64,000 bases of DNA. Origin: Erinaceus europaeus. Lineage: Eukaryota > Chordata > Mammalia > Eulipotyphla > Erinaceidae. The stretch's first letter is position 1, and each line of letters begins with the position of its first letter. Shown piece by piece: positions 9,526-16,936 of the stretch. The stretch lies in the NCBI RefSeq assembly GCF_950295315.1, contig NC_080175.1, positions 65,001,353-65,065,352 on the forward strand, written 5' to 3'. The notes beneath the pieces are model-generated. The model made no database searches. It saw nothing but the letters and a program-made list of their open reading frames with translations, and was not told the origin of the DNA. Position numbers and translations under genes: made by a program.

Positions 9526-11422
9526 GTATATAGACTCCACTATCTTGAGGAATTTCCCATCTATTCCCATTTTTTGTAGAGTTTTGAGCATGAATGGGTG
9601 TTGGATTTGGTCAAAGGCTTTCTCTGCGTCTATTGAGATAATCATGTGGTTTTGGGCTTTGCTTTTATTGATGTGGTAAATTACATTGATTGTCTTATGG
9701 ATGTTGAACCAGCCTTGCATTCCTGGGATGAATCTCACTTGGTCATGATGAACAATCTTTTTGATGTGCTGTTGTATCCGGTTGGCCAAGATCTTGTTTA
9801 ATATTTTGGCATCTATGTTCATCAGAGATATTGGTTTGTAGTTTTCCTTTTTTTCTGTGTCTCTATCTGCTTGGGTATCAGAGTGATGTTGGCTTCATAG
9901 AAAGTGGAAAGGAGTGTCCCTGTTTCTTCAATCTTATGGAAAAGCTTTAGGAGTATGGGTATCAACTGTTTCCTGAAGGTTTTGTAGAATTCGTTTGTGA
10001 AGCCATCTGGTCCAGGACTTTTGTTGTTGGGGAGATTCTTAATAACAGTTTCAATTTCTTTGTCTGTGATTGGTGCATTTAGGTTTTGTAGTTCTTCTTG
10101 GTTCAGTTTTGGAAGGCCATATGCTTCTAGGAATTCTTCCATTTCTTCCAGATTTTCTAGCTTGGTGGCGTATAGTTCTTCATAGAAGTCTCGCATGATT
10201 TTCTGGATTTCTGCGGTGTCATTTGTGATATCTCCTCTATTGTCTACAATTCTATGAATTTGAGTCTTCTCCCTTTTTTGTTTAGCGAGTCTGGCTAAAG
10301 GTTTGTCAATCTTGTTTAATTTTTCAAGGAACCAACATTTGGCTTCATTGATATTCTGTATGGTTCTCTTATTTTCAATGTTATTTCTGCTGTAATTTTA
10401 GTGATTTCTGTCCTTCCGGTTGCTTTAGGCTTCCTTTGTTCCTCTTCCTCTAAGTTCTTAAGGTGTGCAGTAAGATTGTTTATTTGGTTTTTTTCTTATT
10501 GTTTAATAAGTGATTGTATGACTGAGTTTCCCTCTCAGTACTGCTTTAGCTGTGTCCCAAATATTTTGATAGGTTGTGTCTTCATTTTCATTTGTTTCCA
10601 GGAATATTTGTATTTCCTGCTTGAGTGACTCTCTGACCCGACCCAGTGGTTCTTAAGCAGTATGTTGTTTAGTTTCCAGATTCTGTGACTTTTAATAATT
10701 TTCTGTTTGTTGTTAATTGTTAGTTTTACTCCACTGTGGTCTGAGAAGATACTTGGGATGATTTCAATGCTCTTGAATTTATTGATGCTGTCTTTGTCTC
10801 CTAACATGTGGTCTATCCTTGAGTGTGTGTTGTGTGGATTTGAAAAGAATGTGTATTACAGTTTTTTGGGGTGACTAGCTCTGAAAATGTCCAAGAGGTC
10901 TAGTCTGTCCATCTCTTCATTTAATTCTCTTGTTTCTTTGTTGATTCTGTGTTTTTTTGATCTGTCTAAGTGTGAGAGTGGGGTGTTAAATTCTCCCACT
11001 ATTATTGTATTACTATTGATGTATTTTTGAAGTACTTTGAGAAGGTGTTTGATGTATTTAGATGGTCCCTCATTGGGTGCATAGATGTTAATAATTGTTA
11101 TATCTTCTTGGCTGATTGATCCTTTAATCATTATGTAATGACCTTGCCTATCTTTTATTACTTTATTTAATTTAAAATCTATTGTGTCAGAGATTAGAAA
11201 GGCTGTTCCTGCCTTTTTTTGTGGTCCATTAGCCTGTAGGATAGTTTTCCATCCTTTCACTTTAAGTCTGTGTTTATCTTGTTGGGTCAAGTGGGATTCT
11301 TGCAAGCAGCATATAGTTGGGTTATGTTTTCTGATCCATCCTCCCACTCTGTGCCTTTTGATGGGTGAGTTTAAGCCATTGACATTTACTGATATTATGG
11401 ATTTAATGTGTTGTAGTACCAT
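9526..11422 (-). pseudogene. L1 ORF2 remnant: endonuclease and partial reverse transcriptase
   Basis: ORF2 makes the endonuclease and reverse transcriptase that copy L1 RNA into the genome. The endonuclease part lies at 11422-10535. It has NVNGLNSPIKRHR near the start, CLQESHLT at the position of the usual catalytic-site LQE, VGEFNTPLS where most L1s have GDFNTPLS, and SDHSGVKL holding the terminal catalytic His. The reverse transcriptase fingers follow ([14 protein letters not shown] at about 9990-10030, then [12 protein letters not shown] and [12 protein letters not shown]). The frame breaks near 10830, 10530-10200 and 9825. After SIY at about 9530 the sequence enters the 3' UTR, so the FADD active site, thumb and C-terminal Cys-rich part are gone. 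It is dead as an enzyme. Confidence 0.88.
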
Positions 11423-11475
11423 TGTTCAACAAGTTTTTATTTGATATGTTACAAGTATTATAGTGAAGTTCTTGT

Positions 11476-11755
11476 TTATAAGAGGTCTTTTAGAACCTCT
11501 TTCAGGGCCGGTTTGGTGATATTTGCTTCCTTTAACTCTTGTTTGTCTGAGAAGGTTTTGATGACTCCATCTAGTTTGAATGAAAGTCTAGCGGGGCATA
11601 TTATCCTTTGTTGAAACCCTTTTTCATTCAGGGCTCGATAGATATCTTGCCATTCTCTTCTGGCCTTTAGCGTTTGGGTAGAGAAGTCTGCTGATAGTCT
11701 TATAGGCTTTCCCCTGTATGTGATTTTTTGTTTTTCTCTTGCAGCCTTTAGGATC
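11476..11755 (-). pseudogene. L1 ORF1 C-terminal half, cut by the LTR element
   Basis: Translates as RILKAAREKQKITYRGKPIR through to a KEVLKDLL end, the C-terminal domain of the L1 ORF1 RNA-binding protein. Its upstream half is at 14991-15632. The codons on either side of the LTR element join in register once the single duplicated AGGATC is counted. An ATG-led ORF extending to 11814 borrows about 20 codons from the LTR and is an artefact. The ORF1 stop lies about 53 nt before ORF2 begins. Confidence 0.88.
11750..11755. repeat. 6-bp target-site duplication of the LTR element, left
   Basis: AGGATC here and at 14991-14996. Six base pairs is the usual duplication length for class II (beta-like) endogenous retroviruses. 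Confidence 0.85.
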
Positions 11756-12034
11756 TGTTGGTATGCATGAGACCCCTTCTGTTTCATTTGGTTTAAATCC
11801 CCCCTGCTTAACACTATTCTATTTACATAACCACTTCGTTCTATTTACATAACCGCTGTTAACAAGCACCTCCCTCCAGGGCATTGGTTCAATCCCCACT
11901 GTTTCATGATATGTTTTTGCTCCACCCCCTCCTTGTCACACCCTGATCCCTTCTTTGCCACACCCTGATTTTCACCAGTCACTTTTCTCTCCACCCTCTC
12001 TATGTCACATCCTGTTTCCACCTTACTTGACAAG

Positions 12035-12044
12035 TATATATAAA
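12035..12044 (+). promoter_or_regulatory. LTR1 TATA box
   Basis: TATATATAAA, 77 bp upstream of the AATAAA signal. The same box recurs in LTR3 at about 14802-14811. Confidence 0.75.
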
Positions 12045-12120
12045 GACAGCATTGTGAGTTTTACAGTACTGTACTTTGAGTTTAACTTAGCTCGTCTTAG
12101 ATTGTGCTGCATCCTGCATG

Positions 12121-12126
12121 AATAAA
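12121..12126 (+). terminator. LTR1 polyadenylation signal
   Basis: AATAAA in the R region; the LTR3 equivalent is at 14888-14893. Confidence 0.75.
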
Positions 12127-12225
12127 GAGATACTGCCTACAACCCAGCCATGAGTCCCAGGTCATCTGTTACCCGCCCGTGAAGCCAGCCTGGCAAAAAC
12201 AACATAACCCATCGAAAACAACATA

Positions 12226-12243
12226 TGGCACCACAACGTGGGA
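12226..12243 (+). promoter_or_regulatory. Primer-binding site, tRNA-Lys type
   Basis: TGGCACCACAACGTGGGA begins two bases after the LTR1 end. It resembles the Lys-1,2 primer site of class II endogenous retroviruses (TGGCGCCCAACGTGGGG type), with a base change and a one-base insertion. Position and form support minus-strand priming by tRNA-Lys. Confidence 0.72.
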
Positions 12244-12864
12244 CCAGACCTGCGCAACTCCCAGATAAGTGAAGACTTTGCCTACCTATGCACTATGGTC
12301 TTCTCTTCTACTTATGAAGAGGTTTGCCAAAGCCTCTACTGTTTCATCATAAGACAGTTACTCTGTCTCTGGAACATTTTGCTCTGGGCCAAACTTTGTT
12401 TCCCTGACCGGGAATTTTGGTTTCTTATGACTGGGATCATAGAGCTTGGGAGATGCACTGAGATTTCTCCTTGGACTTTCTGGATTCCCTCTCCCATGTT
12501 TCCTGAGGAAAAGGATTACATTTTGCTCCGGGCCACAGTTTGGTTCTTTATGACTGTGATCGTAGACCTTGGGATATGCATGGGGATTTCCCCTGGAACT
12601 TTCTGGACTTCTTCTCAAATGTTTCCCATGGAGAAGGACTACTCTAATTTGAAGAACATTCTCGAGTACCCTGGAAGTTCCCAAGTATGGAGACATGTGG
12701 TTAGTTCTACTCTCCTGATTGGATTCTTTCTTCAATGGGAAGACACTTTTAAAAAAGGGTGCCTGAAGCAATCCAGCAGGAACAGTCAGAAGCACCCTAA
12801 ATGGAATTTTGAGGAGCTTTTTGGACTAGGACGCCCTCCGGGGATTCTTAATCCTGCATGGTGA
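12238..12864 (+). CDS. Unrecognised 208-codon ORF in the LTR element leader
   Basis: An open frame from ATG 12238, overlapping the end of the primer-binding site, to 12864. I recognise no gag, pol or env feature. The protein is Trp- and Phe-rich and contains two related blocks of 48 residues (WAKLCFPDREFWF... and RATVWFFMTVIVDLG...), because the DNA is a 144-bp tandem repeat whose length keeps the frame. Starting inside a primer-binding site is unusual for a real gene. I think it is open by chance, but the preserved frame across both repeat units deserves a note. Confidence 0.2.
   Translation: MGPDLRNSQISEDFAYLCTMVFSSTYEEVCQSLYCFIIRQLLCLWNILLWAKLCFPDREFWFLMTGIIELGRCTEISPWTFWIPSPMFPEEKDYILLRATVWFFMTVIVDLGICMGISPGTFWTSSQMFPMEKDYSNLKNILEYPGSSQVWRHVVSSTLLIGFFLQWEDTFKKGCLKQSSRNSQKHPKWNFEELFGLGRPPGILNPAW
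12375..12645 (+). repeat. 144-bp tandem repeat, two copies, in LTR element internal region
   Basis: Copy 1 starts CATTTTGCTCTGGGCC at 12375 and copy 2 CATTTTGCTCCGGGCC at 12519. Matching continues through 'tttctggattccctctc' and 'tttctggacttcttctc' to GAAAAGGATTAC and GAGAAGGACTAC. The copies are moderately diverged, so the duplication predates this insertion. Confidence 0.82.
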
Positions 12865-13077
12865 GATCTTGATAATCTGGTTCAAGTTGCGTTTCATAAG
12901 AGAATGATTTGAATGACTGAATTTTTGTTTGACATTGACTTAAAAAAAAATGCTGGATGCAGCCATGATTTCTAGAGACATCCAGAAACAATCCAAAAAA
13001 TTGTTTTTTCCCTCCTTTGATTTCTCTTTTACGTCTTGACATGAATCTGTAACGTTTAATCCTGAAAACTGTATGAG

Positions 13078-13152
13078 TTATGGGTGGGGCAGATAGTGCA
13101 ATGATTATGTTAATTATTCTCATGCCTGAAGCTTTTAACCGTGGTTCTTCTG
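13078..13152 (+). mobile_element. Possible SINE family D fragment inside the LTR element
   Basis: 'gggtggggcagatagtgcaa', 'tgattatgttaattattctc' and 'atgcctgaagc' follow the start of family D. Only about 75 bp match, so this could be an old SINE carried by the element's ancestor or chance. Confidence 0.4.
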
Positions 13153-13344
13153 TTTACCTTTCAACATTTTATTGAGTTTAAACTGTTTAAACAACCTTAA
13201 AATCATACTAGAAAGGACTTCCAATTTTAATGGAGTTATCAATTATAGTAAACTTCTAATCTACTACAAGTTTTGTTTGACAAGTAAGTGAATTTCAGCT
13301 GTCAAAGTCTTCACATGAAAAAGCATCTACTCAAATGAAAATTT

Positions 13345-13659
13345 TTGGAAACCCATTTGGACGCCTGTTCTCTGACATTGCCCACAAGGTGGAATGATTA
13401 CAACACACCCCCGGAAACCAATGATGAGACCTGGCATGACCTGAAGAAACAGATTCACAGACTCCAAAGCTCACTCTCTACAGAAAAGCAGAATTTTGGT
13501 GGCCGACATTCCCCATCAAGACAGACATACAATGTTTCATCCCTTGGCATTTTCTTCTGTGGTCAGCTACTTTGCACTGACACCTCCATAGGATTTACTG
13601 GTATACGCTGCTGTGTTTCTCAAAGACTAACTTCAGCCAATTGCCTTGAGACTTTATAA
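13345..13659 (+). CDS. Unrecognised 104-codon ORF in LTR element internal region
   Basis: Open from 13345 to 13659, near the 3' end of the internal region, where env would lie in a complete retrovirus. It has several cysteines late in the frame but no signal peptide, fusion peptide or clear membrane segment. I cannot assign it to env or anything else, and chance is likely. Confidence 0.15.
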   Translation: METHLDACSLTLPTRWNDYNTPPETNDETWHDLKKQIHRLQSSLSTEKQNFGGRHSPSRQTYNVSSLGIFFCGQLLCTDTSIGFTGIRCCVSQRLTSANCLETL

Positions 13660-13684
13660 ACCATGTACCCTCACCTGCAGGCTC

Positions 13685-13895
13685 TTCCCCAGAGGTAGAA
13701 AACTCCCTCTCCTTATTAGGTTATGCCCACAGAGGCATGAAGCGCCCCAAGAGGCAAGAGATGCCCACAGAGGCAGGAAACGCCCTTTGAGGCAAGAGAT
13801 GCCCCCAGAGGTATGAAGCATTCCCAGAGGCAAGAAATGCCCTTTCACCTGCTAGGCCTTGCCCTTTGAGGCAAGAAAAGCTCCCCTTGACATCA
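13685..13895 (+). repeat. Degenerate ~20-22 bp minisatellite in LTR element
   Basis: Tandem units of the form AGAGGCAAGAGATGCCC, AGAGGCAGGAAACGCCC and AGAGGTATGAAGCATTCCC run eight to nine times, alternating two subtypes. It is G/A rich on the plus strand and lies just upstream of the polypurine tract region. Confidence 0.8.
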
Positions 13896-13978
13896 CACTG
13901 GTTATTGCTACTCGCCTATTTTGTTTTCCATGTCATATGCCAGTTCTTTTGAAAACGCCTGTACGATATACGTTTCTG

Positions 13979-14019
13979 TTCACCCCACAATGGCCATTAG
14001 TTAAAAAGAAAGGGGGAAT
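13979..14019 (+). repeat. Internal end plus polypurine tract, copy 1
   Basis: A 41-bp block (TTCACCCCACAATGGCC ... AAAAAGAAAGGGGGAAT) repeated at 14481-14521. The purine run at 14003-14018 is the expected plus-strand primer, ending one base before the TG of LTR2. Confidence 0.85.
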
Positions 14020-14480
14020 TGTTGGTATGCATGAGACCCCTTCTGTTTCATTTGGTTTAAATCCCCCCTGCTTAACACTATTATATTTACATAACCACTT
14101 CATTCTATTTACATAACCACTGTTAACAAGTTCCACCCTCCCTCCAGGGCATTTGTGGTTCAGTGATAGGATTCTCGCCTAATCTGCTCCCTCCTTGTCA
14201 CACTCTGATTTTCAACAGTCACTTTTCTCTCCACCCTCTCTATATCACATCCTGTTTCCACCCTACTTGGAGAGTATAAAAACAGCTGCTCTTCTGATTA
14301 AAGACACTTGGGAATTGCTTTCCGGCTCCAAGAGTTCCAGAGTGTATCTCCTGCTGAAGTTAATGCGGCACGAGTTCATGATCCCTCTCCCATGCAGCAG
14401 CCTAGATCGGCTCCAGTTGAGTTCTCTCCAAGCCAGAGAGCTAGCTCGGGAAGAAGTACCCTCAGGCTATCCTGGCATCT
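14020..14480 (+). repeat. LTR2, variant with different R-U5 and a tRNA-Gly-like insert
   Basis: Starts TGTTGGTATGCATGAG like the other LTRs and matches their U3 closely over the first ~113 bp. At 14149-14180 it has GCATTTGTGGTTCAGTGATA then GGATTCTCGCCT, matching 29 of 32 positions of the 5' half of vertebrate tRNA-Gly(GCC). U3 homology resumes to a TATAAA at 14275-14280. After that the sequence (14281-14480) is unrelated to LTR1 and LTR3, with ATTAAA at 14297-14302 as a possible signal. The exact end is uncertain; the limit used is where the repeated 41-bp block begins. Confidence 0.75.
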
Positions 14481-14521
14481 TTCACCCCACAATGGCCATT
14501 AGTTAAAAAGAAAGGGGGAAT
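14481..14521 (+). repeat. Internal end plus polypurine tract, copy 2
   Basis: The 41-bp block of 13979-14019 again, 502 bp downstream, with the purine run at 14505-14520 directly before LTR3. Confidence 0.85.
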
Positions 14522-14990
14522 TGTTGGTATGCATGAGACCCCTTCTGTTTCATTTGGTTTAAATCCCCCCTGCTTAACACTATTCTATTTACATAACCAC
14601 TTCATTCTATTTACATAACCGCTGTTAACAAGCACCTCCCTCCAGGGCATTGGTTCAATCCCCACTGTTTCATGATATGTTTTTGCTCCACCCCCCTCCT
14701 TGTCACACCCTGATCCCTTCTTTGTCACACCCTGATTTTCACCAGTCACTTTTCTCTCCACCCTCTCTATGTCACATCCTGTTTCCACCTTACTTGGCAA
14801 GTATATATAAAGACAGCATTGTGAGTTTTACAGTACTGTACTTTGAGTTTAACTTAGCTTGTCTTAGATTGTGCTGCATCCTGCATGAATAAAGAGATAC
14901 TGCCTACAACCCAGCCATGAGTCCCAGGTCATCTGTTACCCGCCCGTGAAGCCAGCTCGGCGAAAACAACATAACCCATCGAAAACAACA
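14522..14990 (+). repeat. LTR3 (true 3' LTR)
   Basis: 469 bp, TGTTGG...AACAACA, nearly identical to LTR1 (about seven substitutions and one single-base indel by eye). TATATATAAA lies at about 14802-14811 and AATAAA at 14888-14893. Its end is followed at once by the AGGATC duplication, so LTR1 and LTR3, not LTR2, are the integration partners. Confidence 0.9.
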
Positions 14991-15632
14991 AGGATCCTTT
15001 CTTTATCCTTACTTCTTTTCATTGTGACTATGATGTGTCTTGGTGTCTTCAGGTCTGGGTTGATTCTGTTTGGGACTCTCTGATCCTCTTGGATCTTAAT
15101 GTCCTTTCTGTTGTTCAGGTTTGGGAAGTTTTCTTCTATAATTTCCCTCTAGAATTCTTGCTTCCCCTTCCTCTCTTTCTTCCTCTGGCAGGCCAATTAT
15201 ATGAATGTTACTTCTTTTGAGATCATCCCATATGTCTATGTTGTTGTTTTCAGTATCTGTCAATCTCTTTTTGAGCTCTTTCAACTCTTTCTTAGTTTTC
15301 TCTAACTCATCCTCTGTCTGGATAATTCTGTTTTCTGCTTCTGTTAGTCTGCTTTCCCTTCCCTCAGCTTCTTTCCTCAGCTCAGCTATTTCAGCTTTCA
15401 GTTCTCTATTTTCCTCAGGGTAGTTATTATTTTCCTTGAGGGTTTCATCTGTTGTTTCCCTAATACTGCTATTCCTTTCCTCCAAAGTTGTTTTCATTTC
15501 TGTGATTAATAGATTTATTATTGCTTGCATACTTTTCTTATCTATGGTTACTTCTGGCTGATTTGTAGTTTCTTCTAGACTCTTGTATTCATTCATTATA
15601 TTAGCAGTTTTATTTGCTCTTGATCTACCCAT
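14991..15632 (-). pseudogene. L1 ORF1 N-terminal part
   Basis: Starts at ATG 15632 (MGRSRANKTANI). A long charged coiled-coil follows (ELKAEIAELRKEAEGRE, then EDELEKTKKELKELKKRL), which drives ORF1p trimers, then DDLKRSNIHIIGLPEEE, the start of the RNA-recognition domain. One frameshift near 15150 breaks the frame: the other frame continues with EIIEENFPNLNNRKDIK. The ORF then reaches the LTR insertion at 14990. Both halves together give about 307 codons, a normal ORF1 length. Confidence 0.88.
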
Positions 15633-16127
15633 TTTTAATGTTTTTTTTTATTTTTATATTCTGATGTTCCTCAGTTGCTTTGTTTTATGTACTAGCCACA
15701 CTATGCTAAATACCTTTATGACAAATGCAATCACCTCCCTCAGAAATTACAGTAGTAACTAAAGCAATGACTGAAGCAGTTTAACCAATAGCAGTTAGTC
15801 CCACAATGTCTACAGTTCAAGAAAAAATAGCAACCAAATCTAAATGAAAAAGAAAGAGAAAGGAAAAAAGGGATAGCAGGAATAGACAATTATGCAAATC
15901 TACTGTCCACTGTAGATTCTAGGGGTAGCAAGAGGGGAAGGAGAAGTAGAGCAGAGACACACACAAAAAGAGTCCACTATGAGTCAGACTTCTTCCCTGA
16001 AATAGTTCACTAATAAGTATCAGTGAATTCAGAAGGCAGAGGGAGGAGGAAGTAGAAAGGAAGACAGGGGAAAAAATAGAGAAAAGAAAAAAGAAGGAAA
16101 CAGAAAAAAAAAAAGCAGTGAAAGAAG

Positions 16128-16130
<3 letters not shown>

Positions 16131-16187
<57 letters not shown>
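16131..16187. repeat. (AT)n followed by poly(T)
   Basis: About 30 bases of alternating AT, then about 28 T, inside the L1 5' UTR. Possibly a later slippage product or a hidden small insertion's tail. Confidence 0.85.
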
Positions 16188-16190
<3 letters not shown>

Positions 16191-16776
16191 TGGCTTGGAG
16201 GTGTGAGAAGGGAAATTGTGTTTAGAGGAGGTATGAAAAGTGAGACAAGTTTCTCTCACAGTGGGTGATAATTCTTGTAGTCTAGCAATGGAAAGTATAC
16301 TAAGAGTTAATTTTGGTCACCTGAGGGGGGAAGGGATATGCGTGTATATATATAATAGTATTTGTAAAATAGAACAGAGTAAAAAGCCCAAGTAGTGGGT
16401 CTGCAGCATGGACAGCTCTCTGTTAGCCTATATATATTTAGTCTAGACAACTGATTGGGAAAGAAAACACAATACAAAACAAAAGTGAAAAAAAGAAAAA
16501 AAAAACAAACTTTCAAGCAGGCTGGGTGAGGCTTGCTTGATCAGCTAATTGTCACTTGAATGGGTCTAAGTCCCTTACTCAGAGGAACAACAGAAATAGC
16601 CTAGAAATTTGGAAGCAGGGTTTAATGGCACCCTGGTGGGCCAGGAATCTTGGTAAAGAAAGGGGCTCCAAGGGGAGCCTTCTAGCAGCAGCTCCCTACC
16701 CCTGGGGTCTGGTTATGGGAAGAGGGTGGCTGAGAGAAATTATAAAGAAATTTCCTTTTTTTTTGCTCTAGTTTTT

Positions 16777-16813
16777 ATCCTAAAGGTATACCCCCCAGGT
16801 ATACCTTTAGGAT
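16777..16813. repeat. Perfect 16-bp inverted repeat in L1 5' UTR
   Basis: ATCCTAAAGGTATACC (16777-16792), a five-base loop CCCCA, then GGTATACCTTTAGGAT (16798-16813), its exact reverse complement. It could form a hairpin in DNA or in L1 RNA. Confidence 0.9.
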
Positions 16814-16924
16814 GCCTCTTTGCTTGTCCCATTGAAGGCCAAGATTTCAAGGCTTTCTAGCAGTTGATGTCAGAGCCCAAGGGTGCTGCTACATTCCAGT
16901 CACGGTCTTGGCTCCTCCCTCTCC

Positions 16925-16936
16925 TTGGGCAGAATT
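16925..16936. repeat. L1 target-site duplication, 5' side
   Basis: TTGGGCAGAATT, identical to 8187-8198, directly outside the L1 5' end. Confidence 0.88.

Larger units (their letters stand above)
11756..12223 (+). repeat. LTR1 (5' LTR)
   Basis: Starts TGTTGGTATGCATGAG and ends AAAACAACA, so it has TG...CA termini. U3 has a 16-bp direct repeat (TTCTATTTACATAACC at 11817-11832 and 11839-11854, 22-bp spacing) and a second one around CACACCCTGAT, both enhancer-like in form. A TATATATAAA box lies at 12035-12044 and an AATAAA signal at 12121-12126, placing R between about 12068 and 12145. A GCATTGGTTCAATCCC segment in U3 looks like fused ends of tRNA-Gly. Confidence 0.9.
11756..14990 (+). mobile_element. 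Non-autonomous class II-like LTR retrotransposon with three LTRs
   Basis: Order: LTR1 (11756-12223), primer-binding site (12226-12243), about 1.75 kb of internal DNA, polypurine tract (14003-14018), LTR2 variant (from 14020), a second 41-bp copy of the internal end with its own polypurine tract (14505-14520), and LTR3 (14522-14990). The AGGATC duplication brackets the whole, so it sits in the L1 as one locus. The Lys-type primer site and 6-bp TSD fit class II. I see no gag, protease, reverse transcriptase, integrase or convincing env, so any mobility would need helper proteins. By-eye comparison of LTR1 with LTR3 shows about eight differences in 468 bp, so the insertion is fairly young. It is a broken endogenous element. 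Confidence 0.87.
8199..16924 (-). mobile_element. L1 with 5' end, internally deleted, hosting an LTR element
   Basis: Read on the minus strand: a 5' end at 16924 (GGAGAGGGAGGAGCCAAGAC, like the GGAGGAGCCAAGA start of mammalian L1), a 5' UTR to 15633, ORF1, a short spacer, ORF2, a 3' UTR (about 9525-8230) and an ATAAATAAAT-type tail at 8199-8230. A perfect 12-bp TSD flanks it. ORF1 is split by the LTR element at 11756-14990. Without that insert the element is about 5.5 kb. ORF2 jumps from the reverse transcriptase domain straight into the 3' UTR at about 9526, losing roughly 2 kb. It is not autonomous. Confidence 0.9.
15633..16924 (-). promoter_or_regulatory. L1 5' UTR / internal promoter region
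   Basis: About 1.3 kb between the 5' end at 16924 and the ORF1 start at 15632. This is where L1 carries its internal RNA polymerase II promoter. An (AT)n-T run at 16131-16187 and a perfect 16-bp inverted repeat at 16777-16813 lie inside. No single promoter element could be assigned. Confidence 0.7.

Noticed and set aside
9365..9679. A 104-codon plus-strand ORF
   Set aside because: Antisense to L1 ORF2 and its 3' UTR.
14149..14180. A functional tRNA-Gly gene
   Set aside because: Only the 5' half is present and the sequence lies inside an LTR.
14195..14506. A 103-codon ORF in LTR2
   Set aside because: Lies within LTR sequence with no recognisable domain; LTRs are non-coding in nearly all such elements.
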